A DNA stretch of 64,000 nt, taken from positions 1 through 64,000 of the forward strand of contig JACEVL010000837.1 in NCBI GenBank assembly GCA_020284085.1, in the 5' to 3' direction. Below are positions 18,773 to 29,800 of the stretch, piece by piece. Position 1 is the stretch's first letter. Each line of letters begins with the position of its first letter. Both the position numbers and the translations under genes were made by a program. The notes below the pieces were generated by a model. The model worked only from the letters and a program-made list of their open reading frames with translations. It was not told the DNA's origin and did no database searches. Origin of the DNA: Aporrectodea caliginosa (Eukaryota > Annelida > Clitellata > Crassiclitellata > Lumbricidae).

Positions 18773-19311
18773 TGATTGAACCAATGATTGGTTTGATTGC
18801 TTCAGGTGATGGCGAACGGCGAAGTGATTGACTGTCTTTCAACTTTGCGCAAAGACAACGTTGGCTACCACTTGAAACACTGGTTTATCGGCTCCGAAGG
18901 AACTCTGGGATTCGTAACGGCTGTCTCCATTCTTTGTCCCAGCAGACCCAAAGCCATCAGCGTGGCCTTTCTTGGTATGAGAAGCAATCCTTTTAACCTG
19001 TTTAACATTGTAATTTAACATAAATACATTTTTGCTGCTCGTAAATTGTGAGGTGCTTCAGTGATGTTTTGTATTGTTGATAAAATTTCAGTATAAACAA
19101 CTGAGTATAGCCTCGAGACAACAAACCATGGTGCAACACAAAGTACAGCATGCCAAAATAACAAACAACAGGATAACAACATGACTCACTTCGTACTAAG
19201 CGTGTCTTGATGTGATTCAGAAGAATTTTATGTTTTAAAACCACAGCATTATCTACTACTACCGCCATCAATTTTTCTGTGTTCTTGTCCAATTCTTTTC
19301 AAACGCTTTGA

Positions 19312-19475
<164 letters not shown>

Positions 19476-20456
19476 GAAATTTATATAGCCCCCCTTAAAG
19501 ATTACTACTCAGAGGCGCTCGTAAATGTGACTTAGGCACTGCCAAAGATTTATTTCTTAAAGTAATTTCAAATCCATTTAAATTGATTTGGAGTAGATAC
19601 TCCATAAAAATCAGTTGTCACCATAATGAATGTAATGTAATTTAAAGGAATATAGCGCCCGTTCAAGATATCTATCTATATATCTATTCATTGTTTATCT
19701 TTTTTAGTAATATATTAATATTTATTGCTAGTTATTAGTTACTTAGTGGTTATCTGTTCATATTAACAATCTTGTTTACGTTTTTCAGTTCAAATATCTT
19801 CCTTCAACCAGTTACGTAAACAAGGCAGCATGTTAACGCTGCTAGGTACTAGTGAGCAACGTGTTTTGCACAGAACTGAAGAGCTATAATACCAGGCCAC
19901 GTTATTGAATATAACAAGCAGTCTTCGATTATTCGTTAAAAAGAAATTTACTCGTTAAAATTAATTAGTGATTAATCCATTAATTAATCATTAACTTCCA
20001 CAGCTCTAATTATTTAGAACATATTTTTATTACAAATTTTTGTGGTTGTTTTGTCTGTTGTTATCATAGCGTGTGAAAGCTTTGAGAAAGTTTTGCAGAC
20101 TCTGAGCACTGCTCGATCCGAGCTCAATGAGATTCTGTCAGCGTTTGAGCTTCTGGATGCGGAGTCCCTCTTTCTTTCGTCTCGTCACTTGAAGGCTACT
20201 AATCCTTTGGAGACGTCAGCACCTTTCTATGTTCTCGTGGACCTCCGGGTCAAATGCCTCACACGATGAAGCTAAGCTGAATTCATTCCTCCAAACTATC
20301 ATGGATGCTGGAATAGTCGTTGATGGAACGGTTTCTACAGAACCGTCTAAGACGAAGGCAAGTAATTGTGATTATAATTGTAATTATGGCAATTTATATA
20401 GCACCTTAGTAGCAAGCTGCTTCTAGGATGCTTTACAATGTCAACTATCTGTGCAT

Positions 20457-20711
20457 GGTTCTAGGGTAATAACCCCTGGCCAAAAACCCCCCGGCCATTA
20501 ACCCCGTAGGAAAATTATCCCGCGAGTCATAAACCCCAGCCAATAACCTCCACCCTATTATGCATAACATATTTTCACCGTGACGACACTAACCCTAATG
20601 CTGACGCTCACCGACCCTCATGACGCCTAACCTGACACTAACCGTTTGGGGGTTATTAGCTGGGGGTAATTTCCTAGGGTTAATGGTCAGAGGGGTTATT
20701 GGCCTGATGCC
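20457..20711. mobile_element. Insertion with subterminal inverted repeats in intron 5 of copy 2
   Basis: 255 bp flanked by CTGTGCAT on both sides (20449-20456 and 20712-20719) and absent from copy 1. The left end carries GGTAATAACCCCTGG and GGCCATTAACCC. The right end carries related sequence in inverted orientation (GGGTTAATGGTCAG, GGGGTTATTGGCC). This looks like a small non-autonomous DNA transposon with an 8-bp target duplication. Confidence 0.7.
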
Positions 20712-21284
20712 CTGTGCATATGTTACGAGTTACATAGTAGTTACATTTTAACAGTTTTTTAAATATTAAAAGTTTTTACCTGAACGGAAGCAGGAATGCT
20801 GTTCTACGTTGAACTGCATTGACCCGAAAGGCCTGATCTCCAATTTCGGTCTTAGTTGTGGAAGCAAAGAAATTACTTAATGCAAATCTACAGGGACATT
20901 TGTTCACTAATTTGCAATTTTCTTTATTTTAATTTTATTTTAAATTTTTCATTGCACTTAACTATGCAGTCAAGGTACGGTAAGTGAATTTGAATCTGAG
21001 ACATGAGAAAAGTGCAATACAATATAGATACAATATTTATGAATACAATACAATTCTCTTCTTTCAGCGCATTTGGTTGCTTCGTGAGTCAGTGTCTGCT
21101 GGGCTTCTTGACGAAGGGCATTGTTACAAGTACGACATATCTCTGCCACTCAGCCACTATTACGAGTTCGTTGAGGTGATGAGGAAGAAGTTGGCTGGCA
21201 TCGCCTCAAGAGTCTGCGGCTATGGTCACGTGGGAGACGGTGAGTCGTTTCTTCTATGGTCAATCTCGTGATGATCTGTAATCA

Positions 21285-21581
21285 CACACACACATATATA
21301 TATACTTATATATGTGCGCGTGTGTGTGTGTGACAGTAAGGGAGCAATAGAGAAGAGATATTGTGTGTGTGTTGTGTGTGTGAAGGGGGACAGAGGGGAC
21401 AACCGCCCCCGGGCGCCGCACCTGAGGCGCACAAAATTAGCTGTCAGTGTAACACAGTGCTATGACAAGAACGATTAAAAGTCAAAAAAGAAAATTAAAA
21501 GGGGGTGCAGTCATCAACTCTTGCCCCTGGGTGCTGAAATCGTTCATTACGCCACTGTGATGTGTGTGTTTAGGTGTGGGT

Positions 21582-21625
<44 letters not shown>

Positions 21626-21660
21626 CTGCATGTGTAGGTGTAGGTGTGTGCTGTGATCAT
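21285..21660. repeat. CA/TG/TATA microsatellite stretches in intron 6 of copy 2
   Basis: Several dinucleotide runs (CA at 21286, TA at 21297, TG at 21320 and 21590) correspond loosely in position to the pure CA array in copy 1. Confidence 0.7.
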
Positions 21661-21948
21661 CAAAGTCCCCTGATGTTTTCATGCCATTAACTAAAACTAA
21701 CACGGGTGATCAGGCCTTTCGTGTCGCTGGTCCACGTTCCTGGAACAGTCTTCTAGCACTTATTCACGAAGCCCAAAGCCGTTCTGTTTTTAAAAAACAG
21801 TTAAAATGCACTTGTTACATAACATAACATAACAAGGGTTTTAAGTGGTTCAGAAGACGTTTAGTCTGTGTTAGAACTACTGCAATTAACCTGGAACATG
21901 ATTAATAGCCCAATTTTCCTAGCTTCTTCTTAAAACCTGTGATAGTGT

Positions 21949-22540
21949 TAGTGTTGTTTTAGTTTTGCCTTGAGTTTTAGTTTTAGTTATTATTAGTTTT
22001 ACATGCTAGGTGTTTTAGTTATTATTAGTTTTAGTTATTTCGCCAAGTTTTAGTTTTAGTTATTATTAGTTTTGCATGCTAGGGGTTTTAGTTATTATTA
22101 GTTTTAGTTATTTCACAGAATCTGGCAATATTGTTCCCGCATACAGCTTTTGCACCAAAAAGGATTCACTCGATACACTCTGTTTCAAATCGATACTTAA
22201 AATAGTCACATACTCTACTAGTTTTAGGTCTACCACCTAAATTTAGTTCGGACATCTTATAAAATTCCAAAGATCGGAAGATTACCAAACGAAGTGCTGA
22301 ATATACAACGCGTATATCCAAAAACTTTGAATATCCTAAGACGCTAGGTTTTCGTTATGTGTTTTCGTTATGGTTTTCGTTATGTGTTTTCGTTATTATT
22401 AGTTTTCGACTGGTTTAGTTTTAGTTTTTATTTCGTTATCGTTTTTCCTCTAGTTTTCGTTTTAGTTTTAGTTAACTAAAACCTTTTGTTTTCGTTAACG
22501 AAGGTTTTCGTTTTAGTTTTCGTTAACGAAAACAACACTA
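21949..22540. mobile_element. hAT-type MITE with TAACGAAA-type internal repeats, copy 1
   Basis: 592 bp bounded by inverted ends TAGTGTTGTTTTAG and CGAAAACAACACTA. It is flanked by an exact 8-bp target duplication GATAGTGT (21941-21948 and 22541-22548). The interior is built of TTTTAGTTATTATTAGTTTT and TTTTCGTTAACGAAAA repeats and has no coding potential. It lies inside the CR1 fragment, so it is younger than that. Confidence 0.9.
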
Positions 22541-22629
22541 GATAGTGTCCACTGAGACAGTACTATCATCCAAACTATTCCACAAATCTACAACTCTTGC
22601 ACTGAAGAAATTCTGCCCTAAAGCGCTAT

Positions 22630-22895
22630 CGGGGGCCCGATAGCGCTTTGGTTAACATCTGGCACGGAGAGCGAGAGGTACCGAGTTCGAGCCCCGTAGG
22701 GTAAACATGCTTTGTAGGCTGCCATTGGCGCCGCGTATTGCAGGCTGTCTGCTCTGTTAGTAGTTAAGATTTATGTCTTCTGTCATTTGTGTTCTTGTGA
22801 ATTGTTTCAATTGCATAATTGTACACTGTAACCTGTTGCGGTGTGTCAACCGACTCAACCGGATTGTCTGAATAAACGAAAATATTATTATTACT
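22630..22895 (+). mobile_element. tRNA-derived SINE, family 1, copy B
   Basis: Head GGGCCCGATAGCGCTTTGG with box B GAGTTCGAGCCCCG, a body as in 2758-3022, and an ATTATTATTA tail. It is inserted in the CR1 fragment. Its 5' end is preceded by an inverted copy of itself: AAAGCGCTATCGGG and CCCGATAGCGCTTT form a 14-bp perfect hairpin. Confidence 0.88.
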
Positions 22896-24604
22896 CTTTC
22901 GGTTTCTTAAATAATTTATGCCTATGTCCCCAAGTTGCCTTGTTTGGTGCTAATTCAAAAACTTCTCCTTCTGCACTGCCTCCTTTCCAGTAATAACCTT
23001 GTAGGCTTCAATTAGGTCTCCTCTGCTCCTCCTTCTCCAATGTTGTTAGTCCACACCTTTTCAACCTTTCTTCATAACCCAAATCCTTGTAGCCCCAAAT
23101 CATTTTTGTAGCTCTTCTTTGTACCTTCTCCAGCGTTTCCATGTCCTGTTTCAGGTATGGACTCCATACCGGGATGCAGTATTCCAACTGTGGCCTAACC
23201 AGTTGTTTGTATAACCTCAATATTATATCCTTTTCTCGGGTGACTATTGTCCTTCTTATCATGCCTAAAGTCGAGTTAGCCTTTTTGATGCTTCAGCACA
23301 TTGCCTTGAAGGTTTTGCACTCTTGTGCATAATCACTCCCAAGTCCCTATCTTCCTCGCTCACTTTCAACACCATACCCCCATTTCATATGAAAACTCGC
23401 TGTTTTTCTTCCCCATATATGCATCACTGAACACTTTTCCACATTAAAGAGCATCTGCCAGTCCTGTGACCATCTGAATATTCTTCTTAGATCTTCCCGT
23501 AGTATCTCCGCTTCTTTTTCATTTCCCACTGCTCTACATAGTTTTGTATCATCTGCAAATTTAGAAATTTTAGATAAAATCCCATCATCTATGTCATTAA
23601 TAAAAAGTACGAACAGCAATGGCCCAAGCACTGATCCTTGTGGCACTCCACTTAGCACTGTCGTCCAGCTAGAATGTTTGTCACCTATGCCCACCTTTTG
23701 TCTTCTTCCTGATAGCCAGCTTTGAATCCATGCTAGTACCTGCCGTCTAATCCCGCATGCTTGCGACTTCTTGGCTAGTCTTTTATGAGGTACTTTGTCA
23801 AATGCCTTGGCAAAATCTAAGTAAGCATTAGTAATTGCACTGACAGGTGACAGTGTGTGTTTAGCATCCTAGAAGTAGATTGCTACCGACGATGCTATAG
23901 AAATTGTAATTACAATTACCTTGCCGATTATATATTTCATTTTGCATTACGTGTGCAAATAATTCTTAAACAGTGGAATTTCGATTGTTCAGGAAAACTT
24001 TATTTTAACGTGACCAGCAAAGAGTACAACAAAGAGGTCCTCAACATCATCGAACCTTTCCTCTTCGAATACGTTGCCAAATGTAGGGGTAGCATAAGCG
24101 CTGAGCATGGATTGGGTTTCGCCAAGAGAAACCGCATACACTTTGGTCTATCGGAATCAGTTGTTGGATTGATGAAGCAGATGAAAGCTTCACTCGATCC
24201 AAATGGCATTCTCAATCCCTACAAGATGCTTCCATAGGTGCCATAGTGGCCGGATTTTTTGTTCGTTTGTTTTACGTGACAGACCCTCACTTTCGCTAAG
24301 AATTGAAGGAAGACTTGTTGTATCCCAGTTGCCTCAACTTTTGAGCGTTCTAGAAGTAGCTTGCTACCAACAACGTTATATAACGCTATATAAATCGTCG
24401 TAATTACAATTACAATTGGGGTGAATTAATAATTTAATTTATATAATTAACTAGGTAAAATTTATTTATTGATTAGTTATGCAATCAACCAATCAATTAC
24501 TCAATCACTTGATCTTGCATGTGGTTAATTAAATAATAAATATCTATGTAATTAATTATTTAATTAATTAACATTAGCCATATCAGTAAATCAATCAACT
24601 AGTT

Positions 24605-24800
24605 AGTTAATTGGTTCTGTATAGTTTTGCAATTCATATCAGTGTTTTCGTACTATATGGTTTTGCAATTACTGCTAGTTAATTGATGCTATATGGTTTT
24701 GTAATTGATACCAGTGTATTGTGCTATATTATGGTTTTCAATTAATACAAGTTAATTTATGCTTTTATTGTTTTCTAATTAATACAGCAGCAACAACAGC
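24605..24800. repeat. Short version of the 38-bp tandem array behind copy 2
   Basis: About five degenerate units containing TATATGGTTTTGCAATTA. It corresponds to the longer array at 10415-10995. Confidence 0.75.
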
Positions 24801-25220
24801 AATTATAATAATACCTTTGCCCTGTGGTACCTTGACAAGTGGTATAACCGGTCCAGAATCTAGTGTCCTGTGTTGAACGCGATAGAAATCAAAGTAGCCC
24901 ACCCTGTGGCACAGTTGGCGTTGCTGGATCAGCAGGAAAGCCTAATCTAGGCCTTAGGACTCGAGGGGGAAGTCCGCAACTGCAGACAGGAGGAGGAAAT
25001 AGCGGGCGGTTGGTCTTTTTTAGCGGAAGTCCTTTATGGGCGCACTTAGCTAGGTGACTAGGCTAGTTCTTCCATCTCTTGACAGCCATTGAAGTTGTAT
25101 GGACTTTGTACAGTTTTTGACTAAGCGTCACGCTGGTTGTCATGGATACTCCGTTATAATGCACCAGGTATCGATGAAAGGAGCCTGAAGGCCAATCTGA
25201 ATACAGAAGAGCCCTTGACG

Positions 25221-26820
25221 TGGTGCCAGTCCCAAGCCTGAAAAAGGAGGGCGGAGACTTCAACGGCTCTGACAGCCATAGGGCGTCGTTGAACAACTAC
25301 TTCACAGTCGAAATCCGATAGGTATTTAATCTTAATCTATTAATGTTATATTGCATCACTTCTCACTCTGGTCTAAAGGCCAGTGGATCGTGTTCTTCAT
25401 CACAAGGCATCTCTCGACAACCATTCTGACTTGACGCAGCGCTGTTGAATAAGAACGTGTTATGCCTTAGTTTTCAGGCCTAAGTATCTATAGGAAATTC
25501 ATAGTTTACGATTTACAATTTCATCGTGGTTCTGAAACTAACCCGAATCTACACCCTGCATCTTGTAGATTGTTTAGATTTACTAAGCATTGGTAAAATA
25601 GGCTGTTTAGTGTTTACGACTTTACGTTACGGCGTATGGTACAGCTGAAGACGAGCAGGTTACGATTACGTCACGTCGTCTTCGTATCCATAGCAACGAC
25701 AGCGGTGCCACGCGTCTCCATTCTACAACTTTTCAGAGCTCCGTAGGGTTTTGACAACCACCGAAGTTACTGCTGAAAATTACCACCCCCCCCACATTGG
25801 GGACGACTGTTTGCTTGGATACGGTTGACGCAAAGCACTGCACAATGCCAAGCGATTAGGTCCTACGTGGCAACGACAAATATTGAACTTGCCGAGAGTC
25901 GGTCTTTCGGTGTCCCATTGCTTAGCAACGTCAAAGACGGTACCTGTGAGACTCGCGCTGCGACGCGCTATCTGTTCAGTTGTTACGACAGAAGTTTGTG
26001 AGTGCTTTGCGAGTATGGCAGGCAGGTGAATTTCGGCAACGAAGAAAATCAGAGAACATTAAATCGAGTCTTCTAGTTGAAATTGACGGAAATTATTGAT
26101 AGATTTAGGGCCTATTAGTTTCGCTGTCGTAATCTGTGAATCTTCATCAGAACGGCGACTGGAAAATTTTTAAACACCGCATTCAGGTAACTCATGTTTG
26201 GATCTGTATTCAAAACATACGAAATTCTTTGTGTTTGAGTAGCCTATTAAGTAGGCCTAGGCAAATACCATAGCATTATAACATAACACAAGATAACAGA
26301 AGTTTTGGTGGGTCAGAAGATATGCAATCTGTGCTAGTACCACAGCAAGTTAACCAGGAATTCTTAATAGGCGATCATTCCGTGCTTAAGTAAAGGATAT
26401 TCATGCACGTTCAATTTAAATGCAGGTTACTCGATTTATATATAGCGAGTTAGGGGGCTAAGCCCCTATCCCTCTGGCGCCGCCACTGGCCCCGACCCTG
26501 CTAATTTTTCAAGCAATTGATCGAGTGAGATCCTTCACCGCTGCCCGCATGAATAGGCGTCACGCCATGAAAAAACGTGGTAATTCCATTGTTTCCACCT
26601 GCGTTTGTTTCGCCGTCTCTAGGGCTTGTCTATTAATTAAAGAGGTTAGCCAAGTTGGGAGGCAGAGCCGCAGAGGCTACCGAATGTCATGTCTTGTCAT
26701 CGTCGCTTGGCTGCTTGAATGAATCCTTGCATGGTTGATTCGCTGCAGAGCCGCGGAATATTTCAGCCACTCTCTTGCTAAGAAGTTCTTTGTAATATTT
26801 TTCAGGGTTAACCCTCAGCC
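25221..26820 (+). promoter_or_regulatory. Upstream region of gene 1 with likely noncoding first exon
   Basis: No coding sequence is supported. A donor-like GGCAG followed by GTGAAT at 26025/26026 and an acceptor TTTTTCAG at 26805, 15 bases before the ATG, suggest a 5' UTR intron of about 780 bases. X-box-like sites lie at 25684 and 25917, upstream of the putative first exon. Exact transcription start is not visible. Confidence 0.45.
25684..25697 (+). promoter_or_regulatory. X-box-like RFX site upstream of gene 1
   Basis: GTATCCATAGCAAC fits the relaxed ciliary X-box pattern RTHNYYWTRRNRAC at every position and differs from GTNRCC-N2-RGYAAC at one. A weaker half-palindrome, ATTGCTTAGCAAC, follows at 25917-25929. 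Binding is inferred from the motif only. Confidence 0.5.
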
Positions 26821-29800
26821 ATGAGTTTCTTCAAAGCAAACATAAGTCCTCCAAAACTCGAGATCAACAACGACTCTGATGTCGAAGCTTCTGGTGAGGT
26901 GAACGCACCATCGTCTCCGGGTGTTGACGCAGGTATCAAGTACCCGTCAGGAGGTTTTACCGCGGACGCAAGCGGACTCGCACCACAGCTCGGTGCAGAC
27001 TTAACCGCTCCGAAATCCGACTTCGACGGGACGATTCGTGCGCCGACAGTCCAGGCTGGCGCGGACGTAGACTCGCCCAGAGCTGACGCAACTCTCGGCT
27101 CTCCAAAGGCAGAGGCATCCTTAAGTCCACCTGGGGGAAAAGCAAATGTCAGCATTCCAAGTGCCAACACCGGAGCAGGCATTAAGCTTCCGACTCCATC
27201 GGCAAGTGCAAACATAGGCGCGCCGAAATTGGAAAGCAAAGGAGGGATAAACCTTCCAAAAGCAGATGCTAAGGCAAATATCAACGCCCCGAAATTGGAG
27301 AGCGGAGCAGGAATTAACCTTCCAGAAGCGGAGGCTGATGCCGATTTTTTTGACGCTCCTACATTTGACAGCAGAGGTGGAATAAGTCTTCCAAGTGCGG
27401 ATGCCAAAGCAGATATTGGCACACCGACTGCTCAAAGCAAAGGAGGGATAAGTCTTCCTAAATTTGATCTTAATACGCCGAAAATTGAAAGTAAAGGAGG
27501 AATAAGTCTTCCAAAAGCAGACATTAAAGCAGATATTGACACACCAAAAATAGAAAGCAAAGGAGGAATTAATCTTCCAACAGCAGACGCTAAAGCAGAT
27601 ATTAATGCACCGAAACTTGAAAGCAAAGGAGGAATAAGTCTTCCAACAGCAGGAATCAATCTTCCAAAAGCAGACGCTAAAGCAGATATCAGTGCACCAA
27701 AATTTGAAAGCAAAGGAGGCATAAACCTTCCAAAAGCAGATGTTAAAGCAGATATTGACACACCGAAACTTGAAAGCAAAGGAGGAATCAATCTTCCAAC
27801 AGCAGGAATCAATCTTCCAAAAGCAGACGCTAAAGCAGATATCAGTGCACCAAAATTTGAAAGCAAAGGAGGCATAAATCTTCCAAAAGGAGATGTTAGA
27901 GCAGATATTGACACACCGAAACTTGAAAGCAAAGGAGGAATCAATCTTCCAACAGCAGGAATCAATCTTCCAAAAGCAGACGTCAAAGCAGATATTGACA
28001 CACCAAAGATAGAAAGCAAAGGAGGTATCAATCTTCCAAAAGCAGGAATCAGTCTTCCAAAAGCAGATGTTAAAGCAGATATTGACACACCAAAGATAGA
28101 AAGCAAAGGAGGTATCAATCTTCCAAAAGCAGGAATCAGTCTTCCAAAAGCAGATGTTAAAGCAGATATTGACACACCAAAGATAGAAAGCAAAGGAGGA
28201 ATCAATCTTCCAAAAGCAGGAATCAGTCTTCCAAAAGCAGACGTCAAAGCAGATATTGACACACCAAAGATAGAAAGCAAAGGAGGAATCAATCTTCCAA
28301 AAGCAGGAATCAGTCTTCCAAAAGCAGACGTCAAAGCAGATATTGACACACCAAAGATAGAAAGCAAAGGAGGAATCAATCTTCCAAAAGCAGGAATCAG
28401 TCTTCCAAAGGCAGACGTTAAAGCAGATATTGACACACCAAAGATAGAAAGCAAAGGAGGAATCAATCTTCCAAAAGCAGGAATCAGTCTTCCAAAAGCA
28501 GACGTCAAAGCAGATATTGACACACCAAAAATTGAAAGCAAAGGAGGCATAAACCTTCCAAAAGCAGAAGCGAAAGCGGATTTCAGCGCACCTAAGTTTG
28601 AGAGCAAAGGAGGTATAAACCTTCCGAAGGCCGAGGCCAAAGCCGACATAAACATGCCAAAACTGGACAAGAAAGTAGAGATTAACTTACCAAAAGCTGA
28701 TGCCAAAGCAGATATTAAAACGCCGAAGTTTGAAAACAAAGGAAGCATAAACCTGCCGAAAGCAGATGCCAAAGCTGACATCAAGATCCCAAAGGTGGAA
28801 ACCAAAGCAGTAATGAGCCCTCCAAAGGCTGAAGTCAGAGCTGATATCAAGAGTCCACAAGTTAAAGGTGGGCTAGATGCAAGTCTTCCGAAGCCCAGTG
28901 CTAAAGCTGAGCTTAATACTAAGACGCCTGCCATCGTTGTGCACGAGCCAGCAGCTGAGGCTCATGTCAACGTTGGAACTCCACGAGTCGTCGTTCAAAA
29001 GCCATCGGCCAAGGTCAAAACTTCGGGTGGAGCTGGGTGTGCCCCACGATGCAAGCCCTCCTGCAAGTCTGGAGGCCTGTGCTGTGGAAAAGCGGACGTC
29101 AACGTCATCGAAGCGAATGCTCCAGGTCTGCATGTTCCGGTGGTGACAGCGATTCCACGTAAACCAATTATAGCAGGTCCATGCTGTTCGGAATCGAGTT
29201 GCGATGCACTGGCTCCTCTTCCACGTGTGGCACCATGTAGTCCCAATTGTAAACCAGGTGGTTTGTGCTGTGGAAAGTCAGCTGTTGGAGTCATTAATGC
29301 TAGTGTCTCAGCTCCACGAGCAACAGTTGCTCACGAGCAGAAAGCGGAAATCCATGCCACTGCAGATACCCCTCGAGTGGAGGCATCTGTTCAGCCGCCC
29401 AAGGCAGAAGTTCGTGCTTCCGCTGCCGTTCCAAAGGTCAATGCACCAAAGAGCTCTTCTAAGTGCGGAGCAGGTGGTTTGTGCTGTGGAAAGTCAGCTG
29501 TTGGAGTCATTAATGCCTCAGCTCCACACATAGCTGCTCCCAAATTTAACGCTGGCGGCCTCTGCTGTGATGTTTGTACCACTGATGCCCTTGCACCTCT
29601 TCCAAAAGTGACACCGATTCCACATACACCGTTTAAAGCAGGAGGCATATGCTGTTCGGAATCGGCTGTTGATGCTCTGTCACCTCTTCCACGTGCGACT
29701 CTAGGAAGGTGTAATCCAGGATGTAAATCATGTAAATCAGGAGGTATATGCTGTGCAGCATCAGATGTTAAAGTCACCGGCCCAAATGCCTCAGCTCCTC

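Larger units (their letters stand above)
21890..23845 (-). mobile_element. CR1-like LINE ORF2 fragment, interrupted by a MITE and a SINE
   Basis: Minus-strand reading from 23840 downwards gives reverse-transcriptase motifs: LDFAKAFDKVPHKRL, then SGVPQGSVLGPLLFVLFIND, then FADDTKL, then LRPQLEYC-like VRPQLEYCIPVWSP. The RGDLIEAYKVITGKE segment ends near 22905. The C-terminal NFFSARVVDLWNSL segment resumes at 22625-22549 beyond a SINE (22630-22895). The last residues (GFKKKLGKLGY and stop) lie at 21940-21905 beyond a hAT MITE (21949-22540). The element is inserted antisense in intron 6 of D2HGDH copy 2. Frames are damaged, so it is inactive. Confidence 0.9.

Noticed and set aside
27432..28934. 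500-codon antisense open frame opposite gene 1
   Set aside because: It exists only because the 87-bp repeats are free of stops in that frame. Its Leu/Ser/Phe/Gly composition mirrors the sense repeats, and it has no start context or splice signals.
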